A stretch of DNA of 64,000 nucleotides from Halobaculum roseum (GCF_019880245.1 NZ_CP082286.1:2374521-2438520); one strand, 5' to 3'; shown: positions 33,023 through 43,699, counted from the stretch's first letter. Numbers and translations are program-made. Notes: a model not told the origin generated them from the letters alone.

Positions 33023-35473
33023 GTGACCGAACGCTCAGGCGATCTCACGAGGCGGGCGCTGTTGGCGGCCGTCGCCGGCGGCGCGACGGCTGGCGGCGCC
33101 CTCGGTCCGGTTCGCGGCTACCTCTCGACGTTCGCGCCGCTGTCGGGCGGGGCGTGGGACGCCGCGAGCGACGATCCGCCCTCCCGCGTCCGGAACCCCC
33201 ACGGCGAGGCGACTCTCCGCTACGACGACGAGGCGGTCCCCCGTATCGAGGCGGACGAGGAGGCAGCGCTGTGTTTCGCCGCCGGCTACGCCCACGGCGC
33301 CGACCGGCTGTTCCAGATGGACCTCCAACGACGCCAGCTTCGCGGGCAGCTCTCCGAGGTCGTCGGCGAGGCGACGCTCGAGTCCGACCGCTTTCACGTC
33401 CGGATGGACTTCGCGGCCGCCGCCGACGCCACGTGGGACCTCGTGCGCGACACCGAGGCGGCCCCGCTCGTCGAGGCGTACTGCGAGGGCGTGAACCGGG
33501 CCCGGGAGGACCTCCCGGCGCCGGTGGAGTTCGAACTCCTCGACTACGAGCCGGCGCCGTGGACGCCCGCGGACGTGATGCTGGCCGAGAAGCAGATCGC
33601 GTGGACGCTCACCGGGAGCTTTGGGACGCTCCGCACGGAGACGCTCCGGGCGGAGATGGGCGCCGAGGCGGCCGAGGCGCTCATGCCCGACCGGTTGGAC
33701 CACGACGCGGCGATCCTCGGCCACGCCGAGGCGACTGACGACTGGGAGGTCCCCGACGGCGATGCAGCACGGCGTCCTCCGGCGACCAACGACGCCCGCG
33801 ACGGGAGCAGTCGCGCCGCGATCGGGACCGACCCCGAACTCGACCGCCGGCTCTCGGCCGCCGAGCCCCCGGAGTGGGCGGGGTCCAACTCGTGGGCGGT
33901 GGGCGCCGAGCACACCGAGGGCGGCGCGCCGATCGTGGCGAACGACCCGCACCTCTCGCTGATGGCGCCCCCGGTGTGGTACGAGCAGGTGCTCCGTCAT
34001 CCGGACTATCAGGTCCGGGGGGTCACCTTCCCGGGCGTCCCGTTCGTGATCATCGGCGAGAACGACCGCGGGGCGTGGGGGTTCACCAACGCCGGCTGCG
34101 ACGTGATCGACTTCTACGAGTACGAGACCCGGAACGACGGCACGGAGTACCGTCACGGCGACCGCTGGCGGTCCTTCGACACCGAGACCCGGACGATCGG
34201 GGTCGCGGGCGCGTCGGACCGCGAGGTCGAGGTGAAGAAGTCCGTCCACGGCGCGGTGCTGGGCGCGGACGCCGGCGGCGACGAGTTCCGGAGCGAACTC
34301 GGCGTCGCGTGGACCGGCCTCTCGGCGACGAACGCGACCAACGGCATCCTCGGGATCAACCGCTCGCGAGGCGCCGAGGACATCGACGAGGCGTTGCGCG
34401 ACTTCGGCGAGCCGACGCAGTGTTTCGTCTACGCCGACCGCGAGGGCTCGGTCCGCTACCGGGTCACCGGCCGCGTCCCGATCCGGCGAACCGACGGCGA
34501 GATGGTGCCCGGAACGCGCGTGTTCGACGGCTCCGCCCGCGAGGGCGAGTGGGTCGGCTACACGCCGTACGGCGAGTCGTCGTGGGAGGGGTTCATCCCG
34601 TACGATGAGATGCCCCACGACGACGACCCCGACTACGTCGGCACCGCGAACCAGCGCGTCGTCGACGACGCGGACTACCCGTACTACCTCGCGGAGGCGT
34701 ACAGCGAGCCGTTCCGGGGGCTCCGCCTATGGGAGCGGCTCGACGCGCTCGTGGACCGCGGCAACGTGACTCCCGCCGACATGCGCGACCTCCAGCGCGA
34801 CGTGCGCGACGGTCGGCTCGACCACTTTCGTCCGGTGCTGGAAGAGGCCAGGGGCGAACTCTCGGGCGACGCGCGCTCGGACATCGATGCCGTCCTCGAT
34901 TGGGACGGCGAGGCAGCGCGCGACGCCCGGGAGCCGCTGCTGTTCGTCCGCTTCCTCGACGCCTACGAGGGGCGGTTCGTCGCCGACGGGCTCTCGGAAC
35001 TCGACGACCGTCGCGACCCGTCCGCGTACGCCCCGAACCAGTGGGTGCTCGCGACGCTCGGCGACGAGTGGTTCGAGCCGGACCGCGCGAGCGCCGCGGC
35101 CGACGCGTTCGAGACGGCACGCGAACAGGTCGACGCCGGCGGCTGGGAGACCTACGGCGACTACAACCGGACCGCGATCGATCACCCGTTCGACCAGTCG
35201 TTCCTCAACTACCCGCGCTATCCGATCGACGGCTCGGCGGCGACGCTGTTCAACTTCCGCGTCGAGTCCAGCGCCGGCAGCAGTTGGCGACAGGTGTGCC
35301 CGATGGACGCCACGACATCGCGGTGCATCCTCCCCGGGGGCAACGACGGGAACGTCTACGCCGACGACTACGACGGCCAGTTGCGTCGCTGGGCGGACGG
35401 CGAGTACAAGCCGATGGACCGGGAGATGCGCGGCGACCTCGCGGTCCGGTTCGCCGGAGGTGACGACGAGTGA
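33023..35473 (+). CDS. penicillin acylase family (S45) Ntn-hydrolase, Tat-exported
   Basis: 816 aa from a GTG start. The N-terminus TRRALLAAVAGGATAGGAL is a twin-arginine signal, so the enzyme is exported folded. The precursor has the S45 layout: an alpha region (about 50-230), a ~50-residue spacer, then the nucleophile Ser288 in WAGSNSWAVG, which becomes the N-terminus of the beta chain after self-cleavage. NDPHLSLMAPPVWYEQ and GVTFPGVPFVIIGEND follow as expected. Substrates could be acyl-homoserine lactones, cyclic lipopeptides or other amides. A gacttatcac TATA-like box ~28 nt before the GTG supports this start over longer frames. It overlaps the next gene by 4 nt. Confidence 0.9.
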   Translation: MTERSGDLTRRALLAAVAGGATAGGALGPVRGYLSTFAPLSGGAWDAASDDPPSRVRNPHGEATLRYDDEAVPRIEADEEAALCFAAGYAHGADRLFQMDLQRRQLRGQLSEVVGEATLESDRFHVRMDFAAAADATWDLVRDTEAAPLVEAYCEGVNRAREDLPAPVEFELLDYEPAPWTPADVMLAEKQIAWTLTGSFGTLRTETLRAEMGAEAAEALMPDRLDHDAAILGHAEATDDWEVPDGDAARRPPATNDARDGSSRAAIGTDPELDRRLSAAEPPEWAGSNSWAVGAEHTEGGAPIVANDPHLSLMAPPVWYEQVLRHPDYQVRGVTFPGVPFVIIGENDRGAWGFTNAGCDVIDFYEYETRNDGTEYRHGDRWRSFDTETRTIGVAGASDREVEVKKSVHGAVLGADAGGDEFRSELGVAWTGLSATNATNGILGINRSRGAEDIDEALRDFGEPTQCFVYADREGSVRYRVTGRVPIRRTDGEMVPGTRVFDGSAREGEWVGYTPYGESSWEGFIPYDEMPHDDDPDYVGTANQRVVDDADYPYYLAEAYSEPFRGLRLWERLDALVDRGNVTPADMRDLQRDVRDGRLDHFRPVLEEARGELSGDARSDIDAVLDWDGEAARDAREPLLFVRFLDAYEGRFVADGLSELDDRRDPSAYAPNQWVLATLGDEWFEPDRASAAADAFETAREQVDAGGWETYGDYNRTAIDHPFDQSFLNYPRYPIDGSAATLFNFRVESSAGSSWRQVCPMDATTSRCILPGGNDGNVYADDYDGQLRRWADGEYKPMDREMRGDLAVRFAGGDDE

Positions 35474-35787
35474 CCGCCGCAGGCGACCGCCCGACGCGCT
35501 GGATCGCGACGGCGCTGGCGCTGATCGCCGGTCTCGGTCTCGCGTCGGTTCACTGGATCGGCCTCGTCGCGGGCGCGGCGCTGGTCGCGCTCCCGCAGCG
35601 GACGACGGCCCGGGGCGTCGCCGCCGGCGTCGGCTTCGGCCTCCTCGCGCTCGCGGCGACCGCGGCGTCGCTGTCGCTGGCAGGCGGACTCGACGTGGCG
35701 CTCGCGATGACGCAACCGCTCGGCGTCGCGGTCGGCGTCGCCGTCGTGGGGGGTGCCGTCGGCGGCCTCGCTCGCGGCGTAGTGTAG
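35470..35787 (+). CDS. small membrane protein coupled to the acylase gene
   Basis: 105 aa with about four short hydrophobic segments covering most of the protein (RWIATALALIAGLGLASVHWIGLVAGAALVAL, then two more). GTG start overlapping the acylase stop (GTGA), so the two are translationally coupled. I recognise no family. It may simply be a co-transcribed hypothetical gene, or a membrane partner for the exported acylase. High Ala/Gly/Val content makes the exact number of helices unsure. Confidence 0.65.
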   Translation: MTAAGDRPTRWIATALALIAGLGLASVHWIGLVAGAALVALPQRTTARGVAAGVGFGLLALAATAASLSLAGGLDVALAMTQPLGVAVGVAVVGGAVGGLARGVV

Positions 35788-35989
35788 GGGCTGACAGGCG
35801 GTCCTCGCGTCACGGCTTCGCCCGGCTCACCGTGTCTTCGTCGGGGGTGGACCACACACCCGCCTGGGTCCCCGACGACCCGATTCAGGTCACACGGCGA
35901 CTGGTCCCGTTCCGGTATTTGAACCCTCGCGAGCGACGCGTGGGTCCGATGACGCGCCCGTTAAGTGGTTCCGAACCCAGGTCGGGATA

Positions 35990-36046
35990 ATGAGTGGCAG
36001 AGCCGTGCGTTACCGAGTCGTCGCCCCCGGACGGGGTGAACGGTAG
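35990..36046 (+). CDS. possible upstream ORF of uvrA (18 codons)
   Basis: ATG at 35990 opens 18 codons ([18 protein letters not shown]) ending in TAG (36044-36046), whose last base is the first base of the uvrA GTG start. A cccgttaagtgg TATA-like box lies ~27 nt before this ATG, the usual leaderless distance, so the mRNA may begin at the ATG of this ORF. It is out of frame with uvrA. It could couple or limit uvrA translation; it could also be chance. Confidence 0.35.
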   Translation: MSGRAVRYRVVAPGRGER

Positions 36047-39000
36047 TGCCCAAGGAGTTCATCGAGGTTCGCGGCGCCGAGGAGAACAACCTCAAGGACC
36101 TCGACGTGGAGATCCCCCGCGAGCAGTTCAACGTCGTCACCGGCCTGTCGGGGTCGGGGAAGTCCTCGCTCGCGTTCGACACCGTCTACGCCGAGGGCCA
36201 GCGTCGCTACATCGAGTCGCTGTCGGCGTACGCGCGGAACTTCCTCGGACAGATGGACAAGCCGCAGGTCGAGAGCGTCGAGGGGCTCTCGCCGGCCATC
36301 TCCATCGACCAGAAGAACGCCGCTAACAACCCCCGATCGACCGTCGGGACGGTCACGGAGCTGCACGACTACCTCCGCCTGCTGTACGCCCGGGTCGGCC
36401 ACCCGCACTGCCCCGAGTGCGGCCGCGAGGTCGGCGAGCAGTCGGCTCAGCAGATGGTCCGCCGCGTGTTCGAGCTACCGGAGGGCACCCGCGCGATGAT
36501 CGCCGCGCCGGTCGTGCGCGACCAGAAGGGCGCTTTCGAGGACCTCTTCGACGAGCTCGTCGCCGACGGCTACTCCCGCGTCGAGGTCGACGGCGAGCAG
36601 TACGACCTCTCGCTGGAGCGCCCCGAGCTGGACGAGAACTACGACCACACGATCGACGTGATCGTCGACCGCGTGAAGGTCCGCGAGGAGGACCGCTCGC
36701 GGATCACCGACTCCGTCGAGACGGCGCTGGAGGAGGCCGACGGCGTCCTGAAGCTGATCCTGCCGGACCCGCCCGAGGGTGACGACCTCGACGTGGACTT
36801 CGGCGGCAACGAGTCTCGCTCGACGGGCGACCTCGCCGGCGACGGGGACGACCGCCTCGTCGTGGAGTTCTCCGAGGACCTCGCGTGCACCCACTGCGGC
36901 ATCGACTTCTCGGAGATCGAGACGCGCTCGTTCTCGTTCAACTCCCCGCACGGCGCCTGCCCCGAGTGTGAGGGCATCGGGTCGACGAAGGAGGTCGACG
37001 AGGACCTCGTCGTCACGGACCCGAGCCAGCCGATCAAGCACGTGTTCGAGCCGTGGAGCTACAACCGGTCGTACTACCGCACCCGCCTCGACAACGTCGC
37101 CGAGCACTTCGGCGTCGACGTGGAGACGCCGTTCGAGGAGCTGTCGGACTCGGAGCAGCGACAGTTCCTCTACGGCACCGACGAGGAGGTTGAGTTCGAA
37201 CAGCAGACGCGAAACGGCGTGCGTCGCAAGACCCAGCGGTTCGAGGGCGTCATCCCGAACCTCGAACGGCGTCACGTCGAGACGGACTCCGACCGCACGC
37301 GCGAGCACATCGAGGAGTTCATGGCCGTCACCACCTGCCCCGAGTGCGAGGGGACGCGCCTGAAGCCCCAGTCGCGGTCCGTCTACGTCGACGGCACGTC
37401 GATCACCGACGTGAACGAGCTGTCGATCGGCGACGCGCTGACGCACTTCGAGGGGATGGAGGAGACGATGAGCGAGCGCGAGCGGACCATCGCCGAGGAG
37501 ATCCTCAAGGAGATCCGCGCGCGCCTCGGCTTCATGGAGGAGGTCGGGCTGGAGTACCTCACCCTCGACCGCGAGGCGTCGACGCTGTCGGGCGGCGAGA
37601 GCCAGCGTATCCGGCTGGCGACGCAGGTCGGCTCCGGACTGGTAGGCGTGCTGTACGTCCTCGACGAGCCGAGCATCGGCCTCCACCAGCGCGACAACGA
37701 CCGCCTGCTCGACACGCTGGAGGGGCTACGCGACCTCGGGAACACGCTGCTCGTCGTCGAGCACGACGAGGCGACGATGCGCCGGGCGGACAACATCATC
37801 GACATCGGGCCCGGGCCGGGCAAGCGCGGCGGCGAGATCGTCGCCCAGGGCGACTTCGACGACATCGTGAACACCGACGAGTCGGTCACGGGCGACTACC
37901 TCGCCGGCCGCGAGGTCGTCGAGGTGCCGGGCGGCCGTCGCGACAGCGACGCCGCGCTCACGGTCGAGGGCGCGCGCCAGCACAACCTGAAGGACGTGGA
38001 CGTGGACATCCCGGTCGGGCAGTTCACCGCCATTACCGGCGTCTCCGGCTCCGGGAAGTCGACGCTCATGCACGACGTGCTGTACAAGGGCCTCGCCCGC
38101 GAGATGAACGACAACACCGAGGTCGACCCGGGCGAGCACGACCGCATCTCGGGGATGGACAACATCGAGGGCGTGCGCCTCATCGACCAGTCGCCGATCG
38201 GCCGCACGCCGCGCTCGAACCCCGCGACGTACACCGACGTGTTCGACTACATCCGCGAGCTGTTCGCGGAGACCAAGCTGGCGAACCAGCGCGGCTACGA
38301 CAAGGGTCGCTTCTCGTTCAACGTGAAGGGCGGACGCTGCGAGGAGTGCGGCGGGCAGGGTACCGTCAAGATCGAGATGAACTTCCTGTCGGACGTGCAC
38401 GTGCCCTGCGAGGAGTGCGGCGGCGCGCGCTACAACGACGAGACGCTCGACGTGACGTACAAGGGGAAGACGATCGCCGACGTGCTCGACATGAGCGTCG
38501 AGGAGGCGTACGACTTCTTCGAGTCCCACTCCGGGCTCGAACGCCGGCTCGGCCTGCTGAAGGACGTGGGGCTCGACTACATGCAGCTCGGCCAGCCGTC
38601 CACGACGCTCTCTGGCGGCGAGGCCCAGCGCGTGAAGCTCGCCGAGGAGCTGGGCAAGAAGGACGCCGGCGACACCCTCTACCTGCTGGACGAGCCGACG
38701 ACGGGCCTGCACAAGGCCGACGAGCGCAAGCTCATCGACGTGCTCCACCGGCTCACCGACAAGGGGAACACGGTCGTCGTCATCGAGCACGAGCTCGACC
38801 TGGTGAAGAACGCCGACCACATCGTCGATCTGGGTCCCGAGGGCGGCGACGGCGGCGGCGAGGTCGTCGCCGAGGGCACCCCCGAGGCGGTCGCCCGGGT
38901 CGCGGCGTCCCATACGGGTCGGTACCTCCGTGACTACCTCCCGGAGGTCGACATGGAGGGCCCCCGCAGCGACCGTCGGATGCCGGCGCTGGCGGCGGAC

Positions 39001-39072
39001 GCGACCGACGCGGACGGCGAGGAGGGTGCCGACGAGGGCGAGGCTGTCGAGGCGCCCGCGACCGACGACTGA
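36046..39072 (+). CDS. uvrA: excinuclease ABC subunit A
   Basis: 1008 aa. It is the damage-sensing ATPase of bacterial-type nucleotide excision repair. It has two ABC modules: Walker [14 protein letters not shown] near residue 32 and [12 protein letters not shown] near 665, with signatures [14 protein letters not shown] near 514 and [14 protein letters not shown] near 858. Zinc CxxC pairs are in [13 protein letters not shown]...CPECEG and CEECGGQG...CEECGG. UvrB/UvrC are not in the window. Haloarchaea are known to have acquired UvrABC from bacteria. The GTG start is fixed by [19 protein letters not shown]. The C-terminal ~35 residues are an acidic halophilic tail. Confidence 0.97.
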   Translation: MPKEFIEVRGAEENNLKDLDVEIPREQFNVVTGLSGSGKSSLAFDTVYAEGQRRYIESLSAYARNFLGQMDKPQVESVEGLSPAISIDQKNAANNPRSTVGTVTELHDYLRLLYARVGHPHCPECGREVGEQSAQQMVRRVFELPEGTRAMIAAPVVRDQKGAFEDLFDELVADGYSRVEVDGEQYDLSLERPELDENYDHTIDVIVDRVKVREEDRSRITDSVETALEEADGVLKLILPDPPEGDDLDVDFGGNESRSTGDLAGDGDDRLVVEFSEDLACTHCGIDFSEIETRSFSFNSPHGACPECEGIGSTKEVDEDLVVTDPSQPIKHVFEPWSYNRSYYRTRLDNVAEHFGVDVETPFEELSDSEQRQFLYGTDEEVEFEQQTRNGVRRKTQRFEGVIPNLERRHVETDSDRTREHIEEFMAVTTCPECEGTRLKPQSRSVYVDGTSITDVNELSIGDALTHFEGMEETMSERERTIAEEILKEIRARLGFMEEVGLEYLTLDREASTLSGGESQRIRLATQVGSGLVGVLYVLDEPSIGLHQRDNDRLLDTLEGLRDLGNTLLVVEHDEATMRRADNIIDIGPGPGKRGGEIVAQGDFDDIVNTDESVTGDYLAGREVVEVPGGRRDSDAALTVEGARQHNLKDVDVDIPVGQFTAITGVSGSGKSTLMHDVLYKGLAREMNDNTEVDPGEHDRISGMDNIEGVRLIDQSPIGRTPRSNPATYTDVFDYIRELFAETKLANQRGYDKGRFSFNVKGGRCEECGGQGTVKIEMNFLSDVHVPCEECGGARYNDETLDVTYKGKTIADVLDMSVEEAYDFFESHSGLERRLGLLKDVGLDYMQLGQPSTTLSGGEAQRVKLAEELGKKDAGDTLYLLDEPTTGLHKADERKLIDVLHRLTDKGNTVVVIEHELDLVKNADHIVDLGPEGGDGGGEVVAEGTPEAVARVAASHTGRYLRDYLPEVDMEGPRSDRRMPALAADATDADGEEGADEGEAVEAPATDD

Positions 39073-39135
39073 GGCGAGGCCGAACGCCGGCGAGGCGGAC
39101 GCCGTTTCGGACGGTCGTCGGGCGAGGAGGAACGA

Positions 39136-39879
39136 TCAGCCCTCCTCGCCCTCGTCGCCGTCCTCCGGCGTCTCCGGCAACCGAGACGGGTCCGCGTACC
39201 CCTCGACCCCTGACGCGCGGAGGTACTCGCGAAGCAGCGTCGGGAACTGTCGCCCGCGGACGTACCGCAGGCCGAACTGGTCGGCCCACGAGATGATGCC
39301 GCGGTCCTCGGTGACGACGCCCGCCTCGAGTTCGCGCGCGAGCACGAGGAGGTCGAAGTCCTCGCGGGAGTCGAGCACCCCCTGTCGGAGCGCGCGGCGG
39401 TACTTGTCACGGAGGTCCGAGACGACGCGGTCGGCGTCGGACATGTACTCGTGGTCGTCGTCGCCGGCGGGCTCCCCGGCGGTGAGTTGTTCCGGGTCGA
39501 GGGCTTCCACCTCCCGAACGGCCTCCTCGGACACGCGCAGTCCCCGGTCCACGCGGTCGTTCATCTCGTCGACGAACTGGTAGACGATATCGGCGGGGAT
39601 CTGGACGCCGTAGCGGTCGGGGCTCTTGCGGATCACCCACGTGTCGAGCTTCGAGAACACCTCGTCGCTCACGTCCCGGTCCCGCAGCATCGTCGCCAGC
39701 TCGTCGTGGATGGACGGCGGCACGTAGCAGGAGGCGTTCAGCTCCAGACGGGCGGTCGCGATCAGGTCGAGCAGTCGCAGCACCGCGTCCTCGACCGACT
39801 CGTCCTCACGACGGATCCCCTCGGTGATGAACAGCGACGTGTCGAGGACGAACTGCTGGCGCGGCGGCGTCGCCGGCAT
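39136..39879 (-). CDS. RNA ligase partner protein (PIN-like)
   Basis: 247 aa. [15 protein letters not shown] at the N-terminus and [32 protein letters not shown] toward the C-terminus give PIN-domain acidic residues (D in LDTS, D in FDLLVL, E/D in VTEDRGI). I recognise it as the archaeal 'RNA ligase partner' family, found next to the ATP-dependent RNA ligase gene, here divergently arranged. It is probably a nuclease or an inactive PIN working with the ligase. The start at 39879 has a ggtttttgccg TATA-like element ~28 nt upstream; 38 further codons upstream overlap the promoter and are rejected. Confidence 0.85.
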   Translation of the reverse strand: MPATPPRQQFVLDTSLFITEGIRREDESVEDAVLRLLDLIATARLELNASCYVPPSIHDELATMLRDRDVSDEVFSKLDTWVIRKSPDRYGVQIPADIVYQFVDEMNDRVDRGLRVSEEAVREVEALDPEQLTAGEPAGDDDHEYMSDADRVVSDLRDKYRRALRQGVLDSREDFDLLVLARELEAGVVTEDRGIISWADQFGLRYVRGRQFPTLLREYLRASGVEGYADPSRLPETPEDGDEGEEG

Positions 39880-39991
39880 ACCCGGCGATACCCGGGCGAG
39901 CGGCAAAAACCCCGGCGTCGTCATCGTCGGCGCTCGCGTCCCGTCGGAGTCGTCGCCGGCTTTTCGGGCACCGTGTGCGTATCTCTCACAC

Positions 39992-41125
39992 ATGGGGAAC
40001 GCAGCGGAGACGCTGTACGACCGGCTGGATCCCGACGTAACCGACCCCGCGGACCTGGGCGAGCACCTCGAACGCCACGAGCGGCTCGGGCGCGAGTGCG
40101 CGGCGCTTCCGGACGCGCGCCACGGGCTCGAACGCGGGACGGTCGTCGTGGACGGCGACGCCGTCGTCCGCGGCTACCCGAGCGTCCCCCGCGCGCTCGT
40201 CCTCGATCCGACCGTCTCCGAGCACTTCGACGCCGAGCGGGTCGTCGTCGAGGAGAAGCTCAACGGGTTCAACGTTCGGATCGTCGACCTCGGGGACGGC
40301 CAGCCGCTGGCGTTCACCCGGAGCGGCTACCTCTGTCCGTACACGACCGATCGCGCGCGGACGCTGCTCGACCTCGGGGCGTTCTTTCGGGATCACCCTC
40401 GGGCGATGGTGTGTGCGGAACTGATCGGGCCGGAGACGCCGTACACGACCCACGACTACGACGGCGTCGACTCCCACGCGTTGCGCGTCTTCGACGTTCG
40501 CGACCGGGTCACGGGCGAACCGCTCCCGGTCGACCGGCGACGCGAGCGGTGTGCGTCCTACGGACTCCCGCAACCGCGCGTGTTCGGGGCGTGGGGGCCC
40601 GAGTCGGCACCGAGGCACGTCCGACGCGTGATCGAGGACCTCGACGAGCACGGGCGCGAGGGCGTCGTCATGAAGTCGCCGGACGCGACGACGGCGCTGA
40701 AGTACACCACCGAGACACACCACCACGCGGAGGTGGCGTACGCGGCGGGAACCCCGTTCGAGCGCGGGCGGGACTTCCTCTTCTCGCGGGTGATGCGGGA
40801 GGCGTTCCAGGCGTACGAGTTCGACGAGAACGGCGACCGGCTGCGCGAGCGGGCACACGACCTCGGGGAGTCGCTGCTGGTGCCGTTCGTCGAGACGATC
40901 CGCGAGGTCGCCGCCGACGGGGGAGTCGGCGACGAACACGTCGCCCGCGGCGATCCCGAGCACGTCGGCGCGCTGCTCGATCACCTCCGGGCGTTCGGCG
41001 TCGAACTCGAGGTGATCGCCGACGAGACCGACGGGGACGATCGGGTCGTCCGGTTCCGAAAGGTCGCCGAGGCGACCCGGGACCGGACGCGTCACTACCT
41101 CTCGGGCGGCACGTACGACGAATGA
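39992..41125 (+). CDS. ATP-dependent RNA ligase, Pab1020 family
   Basis: 377 aa nucleotidyltransferase. The adenylated lysine is K89 in [11 protein letters not shown] (KxNG motif I); [12 protein letters not shown] is motif Ia/III-like, [20 protein letters not shown] is motif III/IIIa, [17 protein letters not shown] covers motifs IV-V. The Pyrococcus homologue circularises and adenylates RNA, so a role in RNA end sealing or RNA circle formation is likely. A ggcttttcggg TATA-like box ~28 nt before the ATG shows a leaderless promoter back to back with that of the partner gene, so the two may be co-regulated. Confidence 0.9.
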   Translation: MGNAAETLYDRLDPDVTDPADLGEHLERHERLGRECAALPDARHGLERGTVVVDGDAVVRGYPSVPRALVLDPTVSEHFDAERVVVEEKLNGFNVRIVDLGDGQPLAFTRSGYLCPYTTDRARTLLDLGAFFRDHPRAMVCAELIGPETPYTTHDYDGVDSHALRVFDVRDRVTGEPLPVDRRRERCASYGLPQPRVFGAWGPESAPRHVRRVIEDLDEHGREGVVMKSPDATTALKYTTETHHHAEVAYAAGTPFERGRDFLFSRVMREAFQAYEFDENGDRLRERAHDLGESLLVPFVETIREVAADGGVGDEHVARGDPEHVGALLDHLRAFGVELEVIADETDGDDRVVRFRKVAEATRDRTRHYLSGGTYDE

Positions 41126-41182
41126 CCGCGGACCGTTCCGGTCGACGGTACAGATTTCCCGCGAGCGCCCGACGCGTTCGGT

Positions 41183-42184
41183 ATGGCCACCGTCCACGCC
41201 GCGATGCGCGATCACGTCCGTGTCGTCGACCCGGAAGCCGGAACCGTCGCCGCGGCCCCCGACCTCGACGGCCGCGCGCTCGAATGCGTCGCGGTTCACC
41301 CCGCCGCCCCCGACCGCGTGTTCGTCGGCACGTTCGAGTCGGGGCTGTGGCGATCGACCGACGACGGCGAGCGGTTTGAGCGCGTCGGCGCCGACGCGCT
41401 CGAACAGGACGCGGTGACGGCCGTGACCGTCTCCCCGAACGACCCGGACGTGATCTGGGCCGGGACCGAGCCCTCACGGGTGTACCGCTCGACCGACGGC
41501 GGCGAGACGTGGGAACACCGCGACGGCCTCGTCGACCTGCCCTCCAGCGACGGGTGGGCGTTCCCGCCGCGACCGCACACCCACCATGTCCGCTGGATCG
41601 AACCCGACCCGCACGACCCCGGACACCTGTACGTCGCCGTCGAGGCCGGCGCGCTCGTGACGACTGACGACGGCGGCGAGACGTGGGACGACCGCGTGCC
41701 TGGATCGCGGCGAGACACGCATTCGATGGCGACGCATCCGGACGCCCCGAACCGGGCGTGGGGCGCCGCCGGCGACGGCTACGCGGAGACGGCCGACGGG
41801 GGCGAGACCTGGAGCCACCCACAGACCGGTCTCGATCGAACCTACTGCTGGAGCGTCGCCGTCGACGCCGGCGACCCCGACCGCGTACTGGTCTCGGCCG
41901 CCCGCGGCGCACGCGAGGCACACACCGCCGCGAGCGCGGAGACGTACGTCTATCGCAGAGTCGGCGACGCCGACTGGGAACGCCTCGACGGCCGCGGCCT
42001 GCCGCTCGGCGAGGGCGTCACCCGGCCGGTCCTCGCGGCCGGCGATCCGGGGGAGTTCTACGCGCTCTCGAATCGCGGGCTGTACCGCACGCCGGACGCG
42101 GGGGATTCGTGGGACGAAGTCGCGGTCGACTGGCCGGATCGGATCGCGGACCAGACCGCTCGCGGGCTGGCGGTCCTCCCGTAG
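41183..42184 (+). CDS. Asp-box (BNR) repeat beta-propeller protein
   Basis: 333 aa. Asp-box repeats of the S-x-D-x-G-x-T/F-W type are visible at least five times: STDDGERF, STDGGETWEH, TTDDGGETWDD, TADGGETWSH and TPDAGDSWDE, each starting a propeller blade as in sialidase-like and photosynthesis-assembly-like propellers. The protein has no signal peptide and is probably cytosolic. No catalytic sialidase residues are evident, so I call it a propeller of unknown function. It starts 57 nt after the RNA ligase stop on the same strand. Confidence 0.85.
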   Translation: MATVHAAMRDHVRVVDPEAGTVAAAPDLDGRALECVAVHPAAPDRVFVGTFESGLWRSTDDGERFERVGADALEQDAVTAVTVSPNDPDVIWAGTEPSRVYRSTDGGETWEHRDGLVDLPSSDGWAFPPRPHTHHVRWIEPDPHDPGHLYVAVEAGALVTTDDGGETWDDRVPGSRRDTHSMATHPDAPNRAWGAAGDGYAETADGGETWSHPQTGLDRTYCWSVAVDAGDPDRVLVSAARGAREAHTAASAETYVYRRVGDADWERLDGRGLPLGEGVTRPVLAAGDPGEFYALSNRGLYRTPDAGDSWDEVAVDWPDRIADQTARGLAVLP

Positions 42185-42419
42185 TCCGTCGTCCATCCTG
42201 GCTCGGACGAGGGTTGATACGCCATGACGCGGCCAGCCACCCTATGACCTGACCTTCGCCGCGCGGCGGTCCGCGGGTGCGAGGTCGACGAATCGGAGAC
42301 CTCGATGCGAGCGGCGCGAGCCGTGAGCGCGTGTGGTCACCCGTCGTGCGTAGGACCCGGCCGCCTGTCAGCCATCGAGGACCCACGAGATATATCTCCG
42401 TCCGCGTGCACTCCGAAGT

Positions 42420-43499
42420 ATGTACGACTTCGTCGTGGTCGGCGTGGGTCCGGCGGGCGCGCGCTTCGCCCGGCGGGCCGCGGAGGCCCACTACGACGTG
42501 CTCGCCCTCGAGAAGGGGACGGTCGGCGAGCCGTTGGCCTGCTCGGGGCACGTCTCCACCGACATCTGGAACTACGTCCCCGCCGACGCGAAGGAGCGGC
42601 TGCTCCAGAACCGGGTGTACGGCGCCGACTTCCACGTCGGCGGACCCGAGTCGTCGAGCGACCGCTTCTACAAGCGCGAGGAGGTGTCGAACGTCATCGA
42701 CCGCGTCGAGCTGGACCACACGCTAGCGGACGCTGCCCGCGACGCCGGCGCCGACGTGCGAGAGGGCCACACCGTCACGTCGGTCGAGGAGCGGCCGGGC
42801 TACGTCGAGGTGACCGCCAGCGTCGGCGGCGACGAGGAGACGTTCGAGGCGCGGATGGTCGCCGGCGCGGACGGGCCCGTCTCCCGGGTCCGCAAGCAAC
42901 TGGACCTTCCCGAACCGACGGAGACGCTCCACGGCGTGCTCGCGTTCACCGACGAGGCGGACCACGGCGACTACGTGAGCGTGCACCTCACCGCCCCGCG
43001 CTTCTTCGCGTGGCGCATCCCCCGCGGCGACGCCGGCGTCGAGTACGGGCTCGCGGCGCCGCCGGGCCACGAGGTCAACGAGCTGTTCGACCGCCTCACC
43101 GCGGAGTACGGCGTGGAGACCGACCGCTTCTGCTCGGGAGCGATCCCCATCGGCCCGCCCGCGCGGACGACTGCGAAGCGCGGGTTCCTGCTGGGCGACG
43201 CGGCCGCCCAGACGAAGCCGTTCACCGGCGGCGGCATCCTCTACGGGATGCGCGCAGCCGACGTGGCCGCCGATGTCATCGATCCCCAGGACCCGAACAC
43301 GCTCCCCCGATACGAGGAGGGGTGGCGCGAGGAGTTGAGCAGGGAGATCCGACTGGGTCACTGGATCCGGCGGGCGTACTCACTTCCGGAGCCGGTGCAG
43401 CGGGCCGGGCTGTGGGCGCTCTCCGGGGAGATCGGCGTCCACATGGACGAGCCGAGCTCGTTCTTCTCGCGCGAGCACCTGCGGAAGCTGTTCTCGTAG
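42420..43499 (+). CDS. geranylgeranyl reductase family FAD-dependent protein
   Basis: 359 aa. The N-terminal FAD motif VVVGVGPAGARFARRAAEAHYDVLALEK and the GDAAAQTKPFTGGGILYGMRAA motif are those of the digeranylgeranylglycerophospholipid reductase group, which saturates the isoprenoid chains of archaeal membrane lipids or related isoprenoids such as menaquinone tails. CSGHVSTDIW contains the conserved Cys. Haloarchaea have several paralogues, so the exact substrate is open. A strong TATA box agatatatct (42389-42398) stands 22 nt before the ATG, giving a leaderless transcript. It was probably a single-gene unit; the next feature is a dispersed repeat. Confidence 0.88.
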   Translation: MYDFVVVGVGPAGARFARRAAEAHYDVLALEKGTVGEPLACSGHVSTDIWNYVPADAKERLLQNRVYGADFHVGGPESSSDRFYKREEVSNVIDRVELDHTLADAARDAGADVREGHTVTSVEERPGYVEVTASVGGDEETFEARMVAGADGPVSRVRKQLDLPEPTETLHGVLAFTDEADHGDYVSVHLTAPRFFAWRIPRGDAGVEYGLAAPPGHEVNELFDRLTAEYGVETDRFCSGAIPIGPPARTTAKRGFLLGDAAAQTKPFTGGGILYGMRAADVAADVIDPQDPNTLPRYEEGWREELSREIRLGHWIRRAYSLPEPVQRAGLWALSGEIGVHMDEPSSFFSREHLRKLFS

Positions 43500-43575
43500 T
43501 CGGCGCTGTTCGTGTTGTCGTTGACTTCGGTGCCTTCGTACCCGACTCGACCGATCTGACCGCGACGACGACCGC

Positions 43576-43699
43576 GGAAGCCCCCGCGTCGCTCGCGGTC
43601 GAATCCTCGCTGTGCTCCTCGGCTCGCTCCCTTCGGTCGCTCGCCTGCGGTGCTTACATCGGAGTCTCCCGCGAGCGACGCGGCCCCTTCCAGTCCCAC
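43576..43699 (+). repeat. dispersed fold-back element, copy 3
   Basis: Third copy, same orientation as copy 1. It begins ggaagccccc and ends ggccccttccagtcccaccc. Arms 43584-43598 and 43669-43683 are perfect 15-bp reverse complements. The internal words gctgtgctcctcgg and cctgcggtgctt match copies 1 and 2. It lies between the convergent stops of the reductase and ygfZ genes; nothing else is seen in 43500-43788. Confidence 0.75.
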
